Assembly: GCA_963666995.1 (NCBI GenBank)
Contig: OY762941.1
Span: 2,108,001 to 2,172,000 of the forward strand
Direction of reading: 5' to 3'
DNA: 64,000 nt
From: Syntrophobacter sp963666995
GTDB lineage: Bacteria; Desulfobacterota; Syntrophobacteria; Syntrophobacterales; Syntrophobacteraceae
Shown here: piece after piece, positions 9,219-17,792 of the stretch
Layout of the letters: every line of letters begins with the position of its first letter
Numbering within the stretch: position 1 is the stretch's first letter
Translations under genes and position numbers: made by a program
Notes under the pieces: model-generated
Databases searched by the model: none
The model's input: only the letters and a program-made list of their open reading frames with translations
What the model was told of the DNA's origin: nothing

Positions 9219-10940
9219 CTACCCGAAGACGCCTCCCGCCTTGGCTCCCGTGATCCTGTTTATGGCAAAGAGGCAGATTGCTCCGAGCACGATCAGGATC
9301 AGCCCGAGGGCTGCCGCTTCGTTTACCGAACCGCCGATGTAAAAGTTGAATATGCCGACCGGCATCATTTCATGGCCCGGGACCACGAGGAGAAGGGTTG
9401 CCGAAGCTTCCTGAAGAGAGAGGATGAAAGAATAGAGGGAGCCCACCAGAACGCCTTTCCATATGAGGGGCAGAGTCACGTCTTTAAAAGTCGTGGTCTT
9501 CTTCGCCCCGACACTCTCCGCCGCCTCTTCAAACGATCTGTGGACGACCTGAAGCGAGGCGAACGTTCCCCTCACCGTGTAGGGCAGCCTCCTCACCCCG
9601 AGGACAAGGGGGATGACGATCCACATGCCGATGAGGGCCGTGTTCAGGAACGGCAGCGGTTCCCTGAACGCACGGAGGTAGGCGATGCCTATGCCGGTTC
9701 CCGGAAGGGCGAGGATCAGGGTGGTCAGGGAATCGAGGAGGTCCCGTCCCGGCAACGTTGTCCTGGCCATCACCCAGGCGATCGGCACTCCGATGACAAT
9801 GCAGATCAGCACCGTGATTCCGGAATAAAGCAGGCTGTTGATGATGAACTTGGGTGTTTCAATCGCAACCCTTTGGAAATACTGGAGCGTGTACTTGACG
9901 GGGAAGGGTGTAAGGGCCCACCCCCTGCCGAAGGAATCCAGGATGATACCGAAATAGGGAATGAAAGCCAAAACGAGAACCGCGCTCAAAAAGACGACCA
10001 CACTCGTCCTTCCCGCCGGGGAAAGACTCCTTCTCTCGATCACCGAATAGGACAGAGAGCTGTAGTCCTTGGTGGCGACATAGCGCTTGGCGACGATAAG
10101 GAAAAGGATGGCAAGGAGGATCATGATTGCGGAAATGACGATTCCCATTTTGAAGAGTCTTCGATCCACGAATTGCACGATGTTGAGGTACGCCTGGGAG
10201 GCGAGCAGGTTGTCGATGCCTACCACGAGCGGTGTGGCGAAGTCGGCGAAGGTCCAGATAAAGACCAGGAGAGCACCCGATACATAACCCGGAGTCGTCA
10301 GGGGAAACGTGATGTCCCAGAATTTCCGAAGTCCCCTGGAGCCGACGCTTTCCGCCGCTTCATCCAGGGAGGGCGAAATCTTTCCCATCGCATCGACAAT
10401 GCTCAATGTCATGAGGGGAAAGAGATGGAGCGTCTCCACCAGCAGAACGCCGTGAATTCCGTACATGAAATTAATGGGTTTCGGTAATCCGAAATAGTCC
10501 ATCAGAATCACGTTGACCGTCCCCGCCCTTCCCAGGATAAAGACGAAGCCCATAACCCCGACGAGGGGCGGCATGATCATGGGGATGATGGACAGGTAGG
10601 AGAAGAGGTTCCTCCCCGGGAACTCGTAGCGCAGGAGAAGAAAGGCGAAGGTGATTCCGATGATGGATGTGGTGACTACGGTGGCTGCTCCCAGGAGGAG
10701 GGAATTCACGAGGGACTGGAGATAGAACGAATCGGTGAAGAAGTCGAGGAAGTTTGTCAGCGTGAAGATGCCTTCGCCCGTGGTGAAGGCATCGTAGAAG
10801 AGGCGAATGAGAGGGTAGATGAGAAAAATCGCAAGAAATATCCAGATTCCGGCATAGCCTGCCAGACCGCCGATGTTATGCCTGGACCGGAAACGGGTCC
10901 GGCCGGTTGCCGCAAACACCTCGCTTTTCAGTTCCTCCAT
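9219..10940 (-). CDS. iron(III)-type ABC transporter permease (fused double permease)
   Basis: The 573-residue membrane protein has two similar six-helix permease halves (about residues 30-290 and 300-565). Each has an EAA-type loop: SLDEAAESVGSRGLRKFWDI near 193 and SFEEAAESVGAKKTTTFKDV near 467. This duplicated arrangement is characteristic of FbpB/AfuB/SfuB permeases, which import ferric iron or, in related systems, organophosphates such as 2-aminoethylphosphonate. It lies 20 bases after the ATPase gene, so the two are surely co-transcribed. Confidence 0.88.
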   Translation of the reverse strand: MEELKSEVFAATGRTRFRSRHNIGGLAGYAGIWIFLAIFLIYPLIRLFYDAFTTGEGIFTLTNFLDFFTDSFYLQSLVNSLLLGAATVVTTSIIGITFAFLLLRYEFPGRNLFSYLSIIPMIMPPLVGVMGFVFILGRAGTVNVILMDYFGLPKPINFMYGIHGVLLVETLHLFPLMTLSIVDAMGKISPSLDEAAESVGSRGLRKFWDITFPLTTPGYVSGALLVFIWTFADFATPLVVGIDNLLASQAYLNIVQFVDRRLFKMGIVISAIMILLAILFLIVAKRYVATKDYSSLSYSVIERRSLSPAGRTSVVVFLSAVLVLAFIPYFGIILDSFGRGWALTPFPVKYTLQYFQRVAIETPKFIINSLLYSGITVLICIVIGVPIAWVMARTTLPGRDLLDSLTTLILALPGTGIGIAYLRAFREPLPFLNTALIGMWIVIPLVLGVRRLPYTVRGTFASLQVVHRSFEEAAESVGAKKTTTFKDVTLPLIWKGVLVGSLYSFILSLQEASATLLLVVPGHEMMPVGIFNFYIGGSVNEAAALGLILIVLGAICLFAINRITGAKAGGVFG

Positions 10941-10960
10941 TTCAAGCCTTCACATATCCA

Positions 10961-12040
10961 TTACGCTGGAATAGCCAATGTCATCTTTGCCGAGAAGAGG
11001 ACGTACACTTTCTGCCCTATTGGATAGGGCCGGTGATTGCGGGGGTTCTGGACATCAACCCTGAAAGTGCCGGCGCCTCCGATTTCAACGTCGTAGCGAA
11101 CGGCGTTTCCGACGAAGGACGCGAAACCAACAGTCCCGCAGATCGTATTGCCGCCTTCCCGGGCCGTTTCCGTATCGCTGATCGTGGCGGTTTCAGGCCG
11201 CACACAGACCATGCAGTTATCCCCTTTTCCGAGTCTCGTATTGCATTCGCTCAAAATGAGCCCCGCCCCCGTTATCACATTCACCCTTGCCCCGATTTCC
11301 GTGTCTTCCCGGACCTTGCCGGGGATAAGATTGTTGATCCCGATGAAGTCCGCTACGAAGGGGTTTGCCGGCCTTTCATAAAGATCCCATGGCGTGCCGA
11401 CCTGCTGTAGCTTTCCACGATCGATTACGGCGATACGGTCCGAAAGGGTGAGGGCCTCTTCCTGGTCGTGTGTTACGTATACGGTAGTTATGGCAAGTTC
11501 TTTCTGGAGCTTGCGGATTTCCGCGCGCACCTGGAGGCGAATCTTGGCGTCGAGGTTGCTCAAGGGTTCATCCAGCAGCAGGACATGCGGGTTCAGGACC
11601 AGTGCCCGGGCCAGGGCGACCCGCTGCTGCTGCCCACCCGACAATTGACCGGGGTACCGGTCTTCCAGCCCTTTGAGATTGACCAGACTCAAGGCATGGG
11701 AGACTTTGTCTCCGATCTCCCCCTTGGAAATTTTCTTCAGTTTCAGGCCATAGGCGATGTTGTCAAAAATCGTCATGTGGGGCCAAAGCGCATAGTTCTG
11801 GAAGACCATCCCGATATTTCGTTCATAGGGCGGAATCCCCGTTACGTCCTTTCCCCCGAAAGAGACCCAGCCGTGATCGGGTCTGTGGAAACCGCCGATC
11901 AGGCGAAGAACCGTAGTCTTTCCACAACCGGACGGGCCCAGGAGGGTGAAGAGTTCGCCGTCGCGGATGTCAAGGGAAACATGGCTTACCGCTTCGAGGG
12001 AATTAAACCTTTTGACAATGTCGTGCAGTTCAATGTTCAT
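10961..12040 (-). CDS. ABC transporter ATP-binding protein, FbpC/PotA type
   Basis: The 359-residue ATPase has Walker A GPSGCGKTT (35-43), signature LSGGQQQRVALARAL and Walker B VLLLDEPLSNLDA. A C-terminal TOBE-type beta domain of about 120 residues is typical for importers of ferric iron, spermidine or phosphonates. Immediately downstream is its permease and upstream its binding protein. FbpC-like proteins cannot be assigned to iron rather than phosphonate or thiamine by sequence inspection alone, so the substrate is inferred from the permease type. Confidence 0.88.
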   Translation of the reverse strand: MNIELHDIVKRFNSLEAVSHVSLDIRDGELFTLLGPSGCGKTTVLRLIGGFHRPDHGWVSFGGKDVTGIPPYERNIGMVFQNYALWPHMTIFDNIAYGLKLKKISKGEIGDKVSHALSLVNLKGLEDRYPGQLSGGQQQRVALARALVLNPHVLLLDEPLSNLDAKIRLQVRAEIRKLQKELAITTVYVTHDQEEALTLSDRIAVIDRGKLQQVGTPWDLYERPANPFVADFIGINNLIPGKVREDTEIGARVNVITGAGLILSECNTRLGKGDNCMVCVRPETATISDTETAREGGNTICGTVGFASFVGNAVRYDVEIGGAGTFRVDVQNPRNHRPYPIGQKVYVLFSAKMTLAIPA

Positions 12041-12187
12041 ATCGAAATGACCGGATTTCCGCCTGGTTCAACCGTTGTCCTTCGCCCTGCCGTGACGGGA
12101 GGATGAAAGGAGGGAGGGGATGCCCGGACCGCAGAGAGCATATCGCCCCGATCGAGACGCATATACCATAGGTATCCGGAACTCCCC

Positions 12188-12226
12188 GGAAAGCCTTTCG
12201 TCCCAAGAGGCAAGGGAAGGCTTTCC
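12188..12226 (-). terminator. inverted repeat between binding-protein and ATPase genes
   Basis: A perfect 10-bp inverted repeat, GGAAAGCCTT at 12188-12197 and AAGGCTTTCC at 12217-12226, encloses a 19-base loop in the 219-base gap between the binding protein and the ATPase. There is no T-run. In many importers an intercistronic hairpin here stabilises the upstream message or trims downstream expression, which is my suggestion for this one. Confidence 0.5.
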
Positions 12227-12259
12227 AAGGGCTGGGTGGCGCAATTCAGCCGATTCTCG

Positions 12260-13383
12260 TTAGTCCTTCACGATATCTTTGTGTTTTTCGGTGATCTCTT
12301 TTCGAAAATAGGAATTTACCTCTTCAATCCGCTTCTTCTGGCCGGCGAGATTGACGTCGTAGACATTGCCGACAGGGATGTCGAAGAATGATCTTATCCC
12401 GCCCGTGAATGCAACCGCCTTCTCCTGGTTGGAACCCGGAGGGCCCTGGACTTTGTATTTTGCCGTAATGGGATAGACGCCCAGTTCCGAGATGAGTTTC
12501 TGCCCCTCCTCGGAGACCATGAATTCGACAAAGGCATGCGCGGTCTTCGGATGCGGCGCCCCTTTCAGGACGGCCATCGGTTCGGGAGTGACGTAAGCAT
12601 TGGTGGGATACACATACATGAGATCATAGCCGCCCAGCACCTCTGCAAAAGCCATGTAGCTCGGCACACCGAAACCAACGGCGAATTCTCCTTTGCCACC
12701 ACGCTCGGCACGTCACGGGAACGGGCTGTAAAGATCCCCGTATTGGCCGACACTTTTGTCAGCCACTCCCATCCTTTTTCCCACCCGTAGGTCTGGAGGA
12801 TGACCTCACAGGTTGCGTGGCTGGAGCTGGATCGATCGGGCGTGCACTGAGCGATCTGGCCCTTCAGCTTGGGGTTGAGCAGGTCGTCCCAGTCTTTGAT
12901 CTGAACGCCCAGGCGCTGCAGCAGCTTCGGCTGATAGATGATCCCATAAGGCTCCAGCATGGTGCCCACCCAGAACTTCTTCGGGTCCTTGAGAGGCAGC
13001 GGGACCGGTTTCCCTATGCTTTCAGGAATCTCCGCCCACGCTTTTTCCGGGAGTTGCACGGTTTCCAATAGCCCTTGACCGGCCAGGTCGTCGAAAAGCG
13101 TTCCTTCCCCGCCCCAGAAGATATCAGCCTGGGGGCTGCCTTTCCATTCCAGGATCTGGCCGTAGGCAACGGGTGTGCCCTTGGGAATCGCGCTCGTCTT
13201 TACGTCGATGTTCCATTTCTTCTTTGCGTATCGCTCGAATGCCTTGAGAACCGGATCGTGGACATCTTTGGAGACCGGAGTGATCAGGTAGAGTTCATTT
13301 TCAATCGGTTGAGCCTGGGGAATGCCCCGGCAGCAGAAAATCAGAGCCGAAATCAGCACGGTCAATACCAGCATCTTTTTCAT
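12260..13383 (-). pseudogene. periplasmic iron-type binding protein, interrupted by a single-base frameshift
   Basis: Two overlapping frames together encode one FbpA/AfuA-like extracellular binding protein of about 374 residues. The first frame (13383 to 12565) has a signal peptide (MKKMLVLTVLISALIFCCRG) and then the ligand-binding fold. It reads correctly through DVPSVVAK and then turns into nonsense. The second frame (12260-12667) continues family-like: PSYMAFAEVLGGYDLMYVYP, then GAPHPKTAHAFVEFMVSEEG. Adding one base to the CC at 12690-12691 (GG on the coding strand) restores AKGEFAVGFGVPSYMAF. The lesion sits in a short homopolymer, so a sequencing error is possible. The start has an excellent AAAGGAGGGG site. 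It is the first gene of the importer operon. Confidence 0.85.
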
Positions 13384-13549
13384 GCTCTCAACCCCTCCTT
13401 TGATTGATGTGAACGTTGATAACCATGGTTTGTGATCGGCATCGCCGCCGGTCCGCTTACCTAAGGTTCACACAATGAGGCATGACCGGCAAAAGCAGAT
13501 GGAAAACCCCTCTCGAATTCCTTCTCAGACCTCCGATAACCCCGCGTAG

Positions 13550-13578
13550 AGTCTAATGGAGCGATGATGACGAGTCAA
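13550..13578 (-). promoter_or_regulatory. sigma-70-type promoter for the ABC importer operon
   Basis: On the minus strand TTGACT (13573-13578) and TAGACT (13550-13555) are separated by exactly 17 bases. The start codon of the binding protein is about 165 bases downstream, leaving a long leader. I recognised no known riboswitch in that leader. The rest of the gap to 13974 shows nothing else I can support. Confidence 0.5.
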
Positions 13579-13974
13579 GGCAATAGGCTCCCGTTCCACA
13601 AGCAAAGATGATTGCAAAAAAGAGCCGAAACTTCTATTCTAAACAGGAATGCAAGTCCTCAGGATTTTATCTCGTTACACGGTCTCCGGTTTATCCCAGT
13701 TTGAGTTCAGCCTCGTGATTCCGGCAAGGTCGTTGGAAGAACGATGTTGTGTAACATTTCCGGGGTGAGGGATCTGAACCGGCGTGAGGCGGTGTCCGGA
13801 TAGGGTTTGCAAACTTATTTGGAAGTATGGACAATACCGGCCGTGTCGGGTTCGATCGTCCGGCGTTATGTTGGAATTTCCACCTATACGGCGGAAGAAC
13901 GGTTTGAACCGCGTAGTGCTTTAACCTGACTATCCATTGCATGCAGTCTTCGAACAGCACGGAAGGGGAAAAGT

Positions 13975-15294
13975 ATGGCCGGTCCGCAGAGCGAGTATGA
14001 GAAAAGATTGACCACACCCGATGAGGCGGTAGGCAAGATCGAGAGCGGCAGCACGCTGGCGTTCGGAATGGCCGTTGGACAGCCGCCGGCCCTGCTTGCC
14101 GCGGTCGCCGGACGCCTTCGTGCCGGGAACCTTGATGACCTCAAGATATACTACAAGCTGGCAATGAAGCACGCAGCGGAGACGGTTCTGGCCGATGACG
14201 TACTCCACGCCGTGAATCTGAACCCTCTTTTTCTCACGGATGTGGATCGCCGGATCATCAAGAAACAGATTGCATCAGGCCAAAAGGTGCTGAGTTACGT
14301 ACCCAGCTATTTTTATCAGATACCGCGGCTTTTTACCGAATTCATCTCGATCGACACATTCGTAATCACCGTTTCCCCCATGGATAAGGCGGGTTATTTC
14401 AGCCTCGGCACCAACAATGACTATGCCTCGACCGTGGTCCGGTCCGCCGGGACGACGATCGTCGAAGTGAACAGGAATATGCCGAGAGTTTTCGGGGACT
14501 CCCTTGTCCACGTGTCCGAAGTGGACAAGATCGTCGAGAACCATGTACCGCTCCTGGAGGCCGGGACCAAGCCGCCCGAGCCTGAAGACGACGCGATAGG
14601 AAAGGCGGTGGCGGAGCTGATTCCCGATGGGGCCACCATCCAGATGGGGATCGGCGGGATCCCGAACGCCGTTTGCTGTTATCTGTCGGGCCACAAGGAT
14701 CTTGGCATCCACACGGAGCTGCTGAATCCGGGGATGGGGTCCCTGATCGAGTCCGGTATCGTCAATGGAAGGCGCAAGACCCTGCATCGCTGGAAGCATG
14801 TATTCACCGTCGCCCTGGGCGACCGCCGTCTGTACGAGCTGATGCACGACAACCCGACCATGGAGAGCTACTCGTCGGCCCATGTGAATCACCCCGGAGT
14901 GATCGCTCAAAACACGAACATGATCTCCGTGAACTCCGCTCTGGAACTTGACCTCTACGGACAGGTCAGCGCCGAATCCATCCACTGGCACGAATTCAGC
15001 GGAACGGGGGGAGCGCTCGACTTCATGCGGGGAGCGTTTGATTCGCCGGGCGGGAAATCCATTTTGGCCATGTACTCAACCGCCATGAACGGCACCGTTT
15101 CGCGGATCGTTCCGCGAATCACCAGCCTCGTAACCGACCCCAGGATGGATACCGAATATGTGGTCACCGAATTCGGCGTGGCCAACCTGAAAGGCAGGTC
15201 CACAAAAGAAAGGGCGCTTAGCCTGATCAACATCGCTCATCCCGACTTTCGGGAAGAACTGATGACGGAAGCAAAGAAGACAACACTGATTTAA
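13975..15294 (+). CDS. CoA-transferase, acetyl-CoA hydrolase/transferase family
   Basis: The 439-residue protein belongs to the family that includes 4-hydroxybutyrate CoA-transferase, butyryl-CoA:acetate CoA-transferase and ScpC (propionyl-CoA:succinate). Visible motifs are MGIGGIPNAV (about 224-233), GIHTE (244-248, whose Glu I take as the catalytic residue that forms the glutamyl-CoA thioester) and GQVSAES...SGTGG near 329-346. A good site (AAGGGGAAAAGT) precedes the ATG. Only 15 bases separate it from the methylmalonyl-CoA decarboxylase gene. That pairing resembles E. coli scpB-scpC and suggests a propionyl-CoA/acid CoA exchange, though the acceptor is not readable from sequence. Confidence 0.85.
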   Translation: MAGPQSEYEKRLTTPDEAVGKIESGSTLAFGMAVGQPPALLAAVAGRLRAGNLDDLKIYYKLAMKHAAETVLADDVLHAVNLNPLFLTDVDRRIIKKQIASGQKVLSYVPSYFYQIPRLFTEFISIDTFVITVSPMDKAGYFSLGTNNDYASTVVRSAGTTIVEVNRNMPRVFGDSLVHVSEVDKIVENHVPLLEAGTKPPEPEDDAIGKAVAELIPDGATIQMGIGGIPNAVCCYLSGHKDLGIHTELLNPGMGSLIESGIVNGRRKTLHRWKHVFTVALGDRRLYELMHDNPTMESYSSAHVNHPGVIAQNTNMISVNSALELDLYGQVSAESIHWHEFSGTGGALDFMRGAFDSPGGKSILAMYSTAMNGTVSRIVPRITSLVTDPRMDTEYVVTEFGVANLKGRSTKERALSLINIAHPDFREELMTEAKKTTLI

Positions 15295-15309
15295 GGAGCT
15301 AAAGTAAAC

Positions 15310-16089
15310 ATGCCGTTTATCGATTGCCAAACCAAGGATGGAATAGGATTCATCTGTTTTACCAACCCTGCCAAGAGGAATGCGCTGAGCGAGGCTCTGG
15401 TGAGCGAAGTCATTCAGGCGCTGAAGGACTTCAAAGAACGCAAAATTCCCGTCGTGGTTTTTCGGGCCGAAGACGATTCCTCCGTCTGGTCCGCCGGCCA
15501 CGATGTCAAGGAACTTCCGATCTCGCGTCGGGATCCGCTCGGATACTTCGATTCGCTCGAAAGGCTGCTGAGGGCAGTTCAGGCATATCCCGGCGCCGTT
15601 ATCGCGATGGTGCACGGGAGTGTGTGGGGCGGTGCCTGCGATCTCATCATGAGCTGCGACATCGTCATCGCAGACGAAACCAGCTCGTTTGCCATCACTC
15701 CCGCAAGACTCGGGCTGCCGTACAACGCCTCCGGTGTTTTGCACTTCGTCAACAGGCTGGGGTTGAACATCGCAAAGGAAATGTTCTTCTCGGCGGATCC
15801 CATTCCCGCCGAACGGGCGCAGACCATCGGCATTTTGAACCATCTCGTGCCGTCCGGCCAACTGCTGTATTTCACAATGGGCCTGGCTCAGCGAATCGCA
15901 TCGCGGTCACATCTGGCCATATGCGTCATCAAGGAGCAGTTCCGACTTCTGTCCGGTGCATATCCGATTTCCCCGGAAGCGTTCGAGCGCATCCAGGGCC
16001 TGAGGAGACGTGTTTACGACAGTCATGACTACGAAGAAGGAATTCGCGCCTTCCTGGAAAAGCGAAAACCGGTGTTCACGGGAGAGTGA
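15310..16089 (+). CDS. scpB: methylmalonyl-CoA decarboxylase (crotonase fold)
   Basis: The 259-residue protein matches E. coli ScpB closely from memory. The oxyanion-hole segment SAGHD has His64 (E. coli His66), VEGSVWGGA-like HGSVWGGACD holds the second backbone NH, and PYNASG holds Tyr138 (E. coli Tyr140). The C-terminal ERIQGLRR...AFLEKRKPVF is also shared. ScpB decarboxylates methylmalonyl-CoA to propionyl-CoA without energy conservation. Generic enoyl-CoA hydratases have two acidic residues at the active site; those positions are not acidic here. The gene follows the CoA-transferase in a two-gene operon with an AGGAG site, and a terminator-like hairpin follows. Confidence 0.88.
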   Translation: MPFIDCQTKDGIGFICFTNPAKRNALSEALVSEVIQALKDFKERKIPVVVFRAEDDSSVWSAGHDVKELPISRRDPLGYFDSLERLLRAVQAYPGAVIAMVHGSVWGGACDLIMSCDIVIADETSSFAITPARLGLPYNASGVLHFVNRLGLNIAKEMFFSADPIPAERAQTIGILNHLVPSGQLLYFTMGLAQRIASRSHLAICVIKEQFRLLSGAYPISPEAFERIQGLRRRVYDSHDYEEGIRAFLEKRKPVFTGE

Positions 16090-16117
16090 GTGAGGCGGGG
16101 GGCATGAGTTGAAAAAG

Positions 16118-16149
16118 AAACCGCGGGCTTTTGGCAGGCTCCGCGGTTT
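16118..16149 (+). terminator. terminator-like hairpin after the decarboxylase gene
   Basis: AAACCGCGG (16118-16126) pairs with CCGCGGTTT (16141-16149) around a 14-base spacer, 28 bases after the stop codon. Only a TTT flank follows, so termination strength is uncertain. Confidence 0.55.
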
Positions 16150-16228
16150 GGTCTGATGAGTACGTTGCTTCAGCAGTGTCCGGCATCCCGTTTCAGAACG
16201 AATCGCTAATGGGCGCCGGGCGCATGGC

Positions 16229-16318
16229 AAGAAGGAGCGTGGCATGCGGGAGCGTGACATGACGGAGAATGACACGCGGGAGCGTGGCATGCCGGGGAAT
16301 GGCAGGATGGCGCATGAC
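16229..16318. repeat. six imperfect tandem 15-bp repeats
   Basis: Units such as ATGCGGGAGCGTGAC, ACGCGGGAGCGTGGC and ATGCCGGGGAATGGC follow each other without gaps, starting at 16229 and every 15 bases. The unit length preserves a reading frame, giving a five-residue repeat on the minus strand, but no gene model there has a credible start or homology. The remainder of the gap, 16319-17019, shows no gene I can support. Confidence 0.75.
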
Positions 16319-17019
16319 AGCTTGCGGCATTGAATTCTCTTTTTTCAACCGTTTTTACCTTCAACATCTCTGAGCCTCCTTTTGCGGGTTACCCCCTGAC
16401 AGTTAGTGATCGAGGAACCTCCCGGTGATCCCCTGTTCCGTTCGAGACAGTGCAGTCTCTTCGCTTCGCTGGGAGATCACATGAGGACCTCATGCCGGAA
16501 ATGGCAGACTTGGGTGTAGAACCTTGCTTTGCATTCTAACAATAACAATCAGCCTTTCCGATTTGTCAAGGTGGAGGCCTCGATAAATTCGGCCGAATGC
16601 GAGCGGCGCGGCAATGGCAACAGAGCGCAGGTCAACCGCCCCAGCCACTGTGAAAGCCGGAGAACGGATCGACTTCACGGGGGAAATTCCGCTTTACCTC
16701 GCCGGTCTTCCCGCTGGAGTTCCGAAGCAACGCAGAAGCTCCCGATCGGTACCGGTCAGTTCCTTATCGGGAAAAAACTGCTTGCGAAGCGCCGCCGGAG
16801 AAGTTAGCTTAACCCTGATTGCCGGCCCGGGAGGGTCCTTTCACGGGGACTGCCCGGCTCGTCCCCATCCTGCACTCCTGCTCCGCACCGACAGCACTGC
16901 GCTCATGCGTGAATACGGACGGAATCGCCCGGACCAAAAATACGGATTCGAATATTTCCCAAGGTCACCCGCCGGGGTCGACCGGCAACAAACAGGTTTT
17001 CACATGGTTGGAGGAATTC

Positions 17020-17691
17020 ATGGACACGATTCAGATGGCGCGGGCTGAAGGCCGGTCGGCCCTCAGCGAGCACGATGCAAAGCAGTTCCTCGCCGGCTTC
17101 GGCATCCCGGTGAATCGGGAGGTCCTTGCCGGGGACGCTGTCGAAGCGGCGTCGGCCGCCGCAGAAATCGGCTTTCCCGTTGTCCTCAAGGCATCCGGTT
17201 CCACACTCCTGCACAAGACTGAGGTCGAGGGCGTGGTCCTGAACCTGCGCAACGAAGAAGACGTGAGGAGGGAAGCGGGGCGCCTGTTGATGATTCAGGG
17301 TTGCGAACACCTGCTGGTTCAGGAGATGGTTAAAGGCGCGCGGGAACTGGTCTGCGGGCTGATCCGGGACACCCAGTTCGGGCCGTGCGTGATGTTCGGC
17401 ATCGGCGGCGTCCTGACCGAGGTCTTAAAAGACATCGTCTTCCGCATCGCCCCTCTTACTGACTGGGATGCGCGGGACATGGCGTCGGAAATTCGGGGGA
17501 AAAAGATCATTGAACCTTTCAGGGGGGAAGCGGCCGTTGACATGGACGTTTTGTCCCGGGTCCTCGTCTCGCTGGGGGAAATCGGACTGCGTCGCGAGGA
17601 GGTGCGGGAGGTGGACATTAATCCCCTGAAAATCAGGGCGGACGGCAAACCCGTTGCGGTAGACGCACTGGTCGTTCTCAAGTCCGGTTGA
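17020..17691 (+). CDS. ADP-forming acyl-CoA synthetase, beta (ATP-grasp) subunit
   Basis: The 223-residue protein is the small ATP-grasp subunit of an NDP-forming acetyl/acyl-CoA synthetase. It shows LSEHDAKQFLAGFGIPV at the start, FPVVLKASGSTLLHKTEVEG with the nucleotide-binding lysine, GPCVMFGIGGVLTEVLKD and the C-terminal EVDINPL. The enzyme makes ATP from acyl-CoA, ADP and phosphate in fermentative organisms, or runs in reverse to activate acids. I chose the ATG at 17020, six bases after GGAGG, instead of the longer open frame from 16819, whose extra 67 residues look like non-coding sequence. The matching alpha subunit follows after 101 bases. Confidence 0.88.
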   Translation: MDTIQMARAEGRSALSEHDAKQFLAGFGIPVNREVLAGDAVEAASAAAEIGFPVVLKASGSTLLHKTEVEGVVLNLRNEEDVRREAGRLLMIQGCEHLLVQEMVKGARELVCGLIRDTQFGPCVMFGIGGVLTEVLKDIVFRIAPLTDWDARDMASEIRGKKIIEPFRGEAAVDMDVLSRVLVSLGEIGLRREEVREVDINPLKIRADGKPVAVDALVVLKSG

Positions 17692-17792
17692 AATCCCCTT
17701 TTTTCCCCGATCGTCCTCTTTAGCCTGCATGAAGGCGGCGAGCGGTTCATGGCGCCGGGAACCTCAGCTACGAACCTCTTGGAGGGCCAACC

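Noticed and set aside
13384..13549. Riboswitch in the long leader of the ABC importer
   Set aside because: The leader is long, but I could not match it to TPP, Moco or other known classes by eye.
15324..16028. A 234-codon plus-strand frame within scpB
   Set aside because: It is out of frame with the clearly recognisable decarboxylase.
15310..16089. Calling scpB a generic enoyl-CoA hydratase
   Set aside because: The His64 and Tyr138 positions and overall identity to E. coli ScpB favour the decarboxylase, and hydratase acidic residues are absent.
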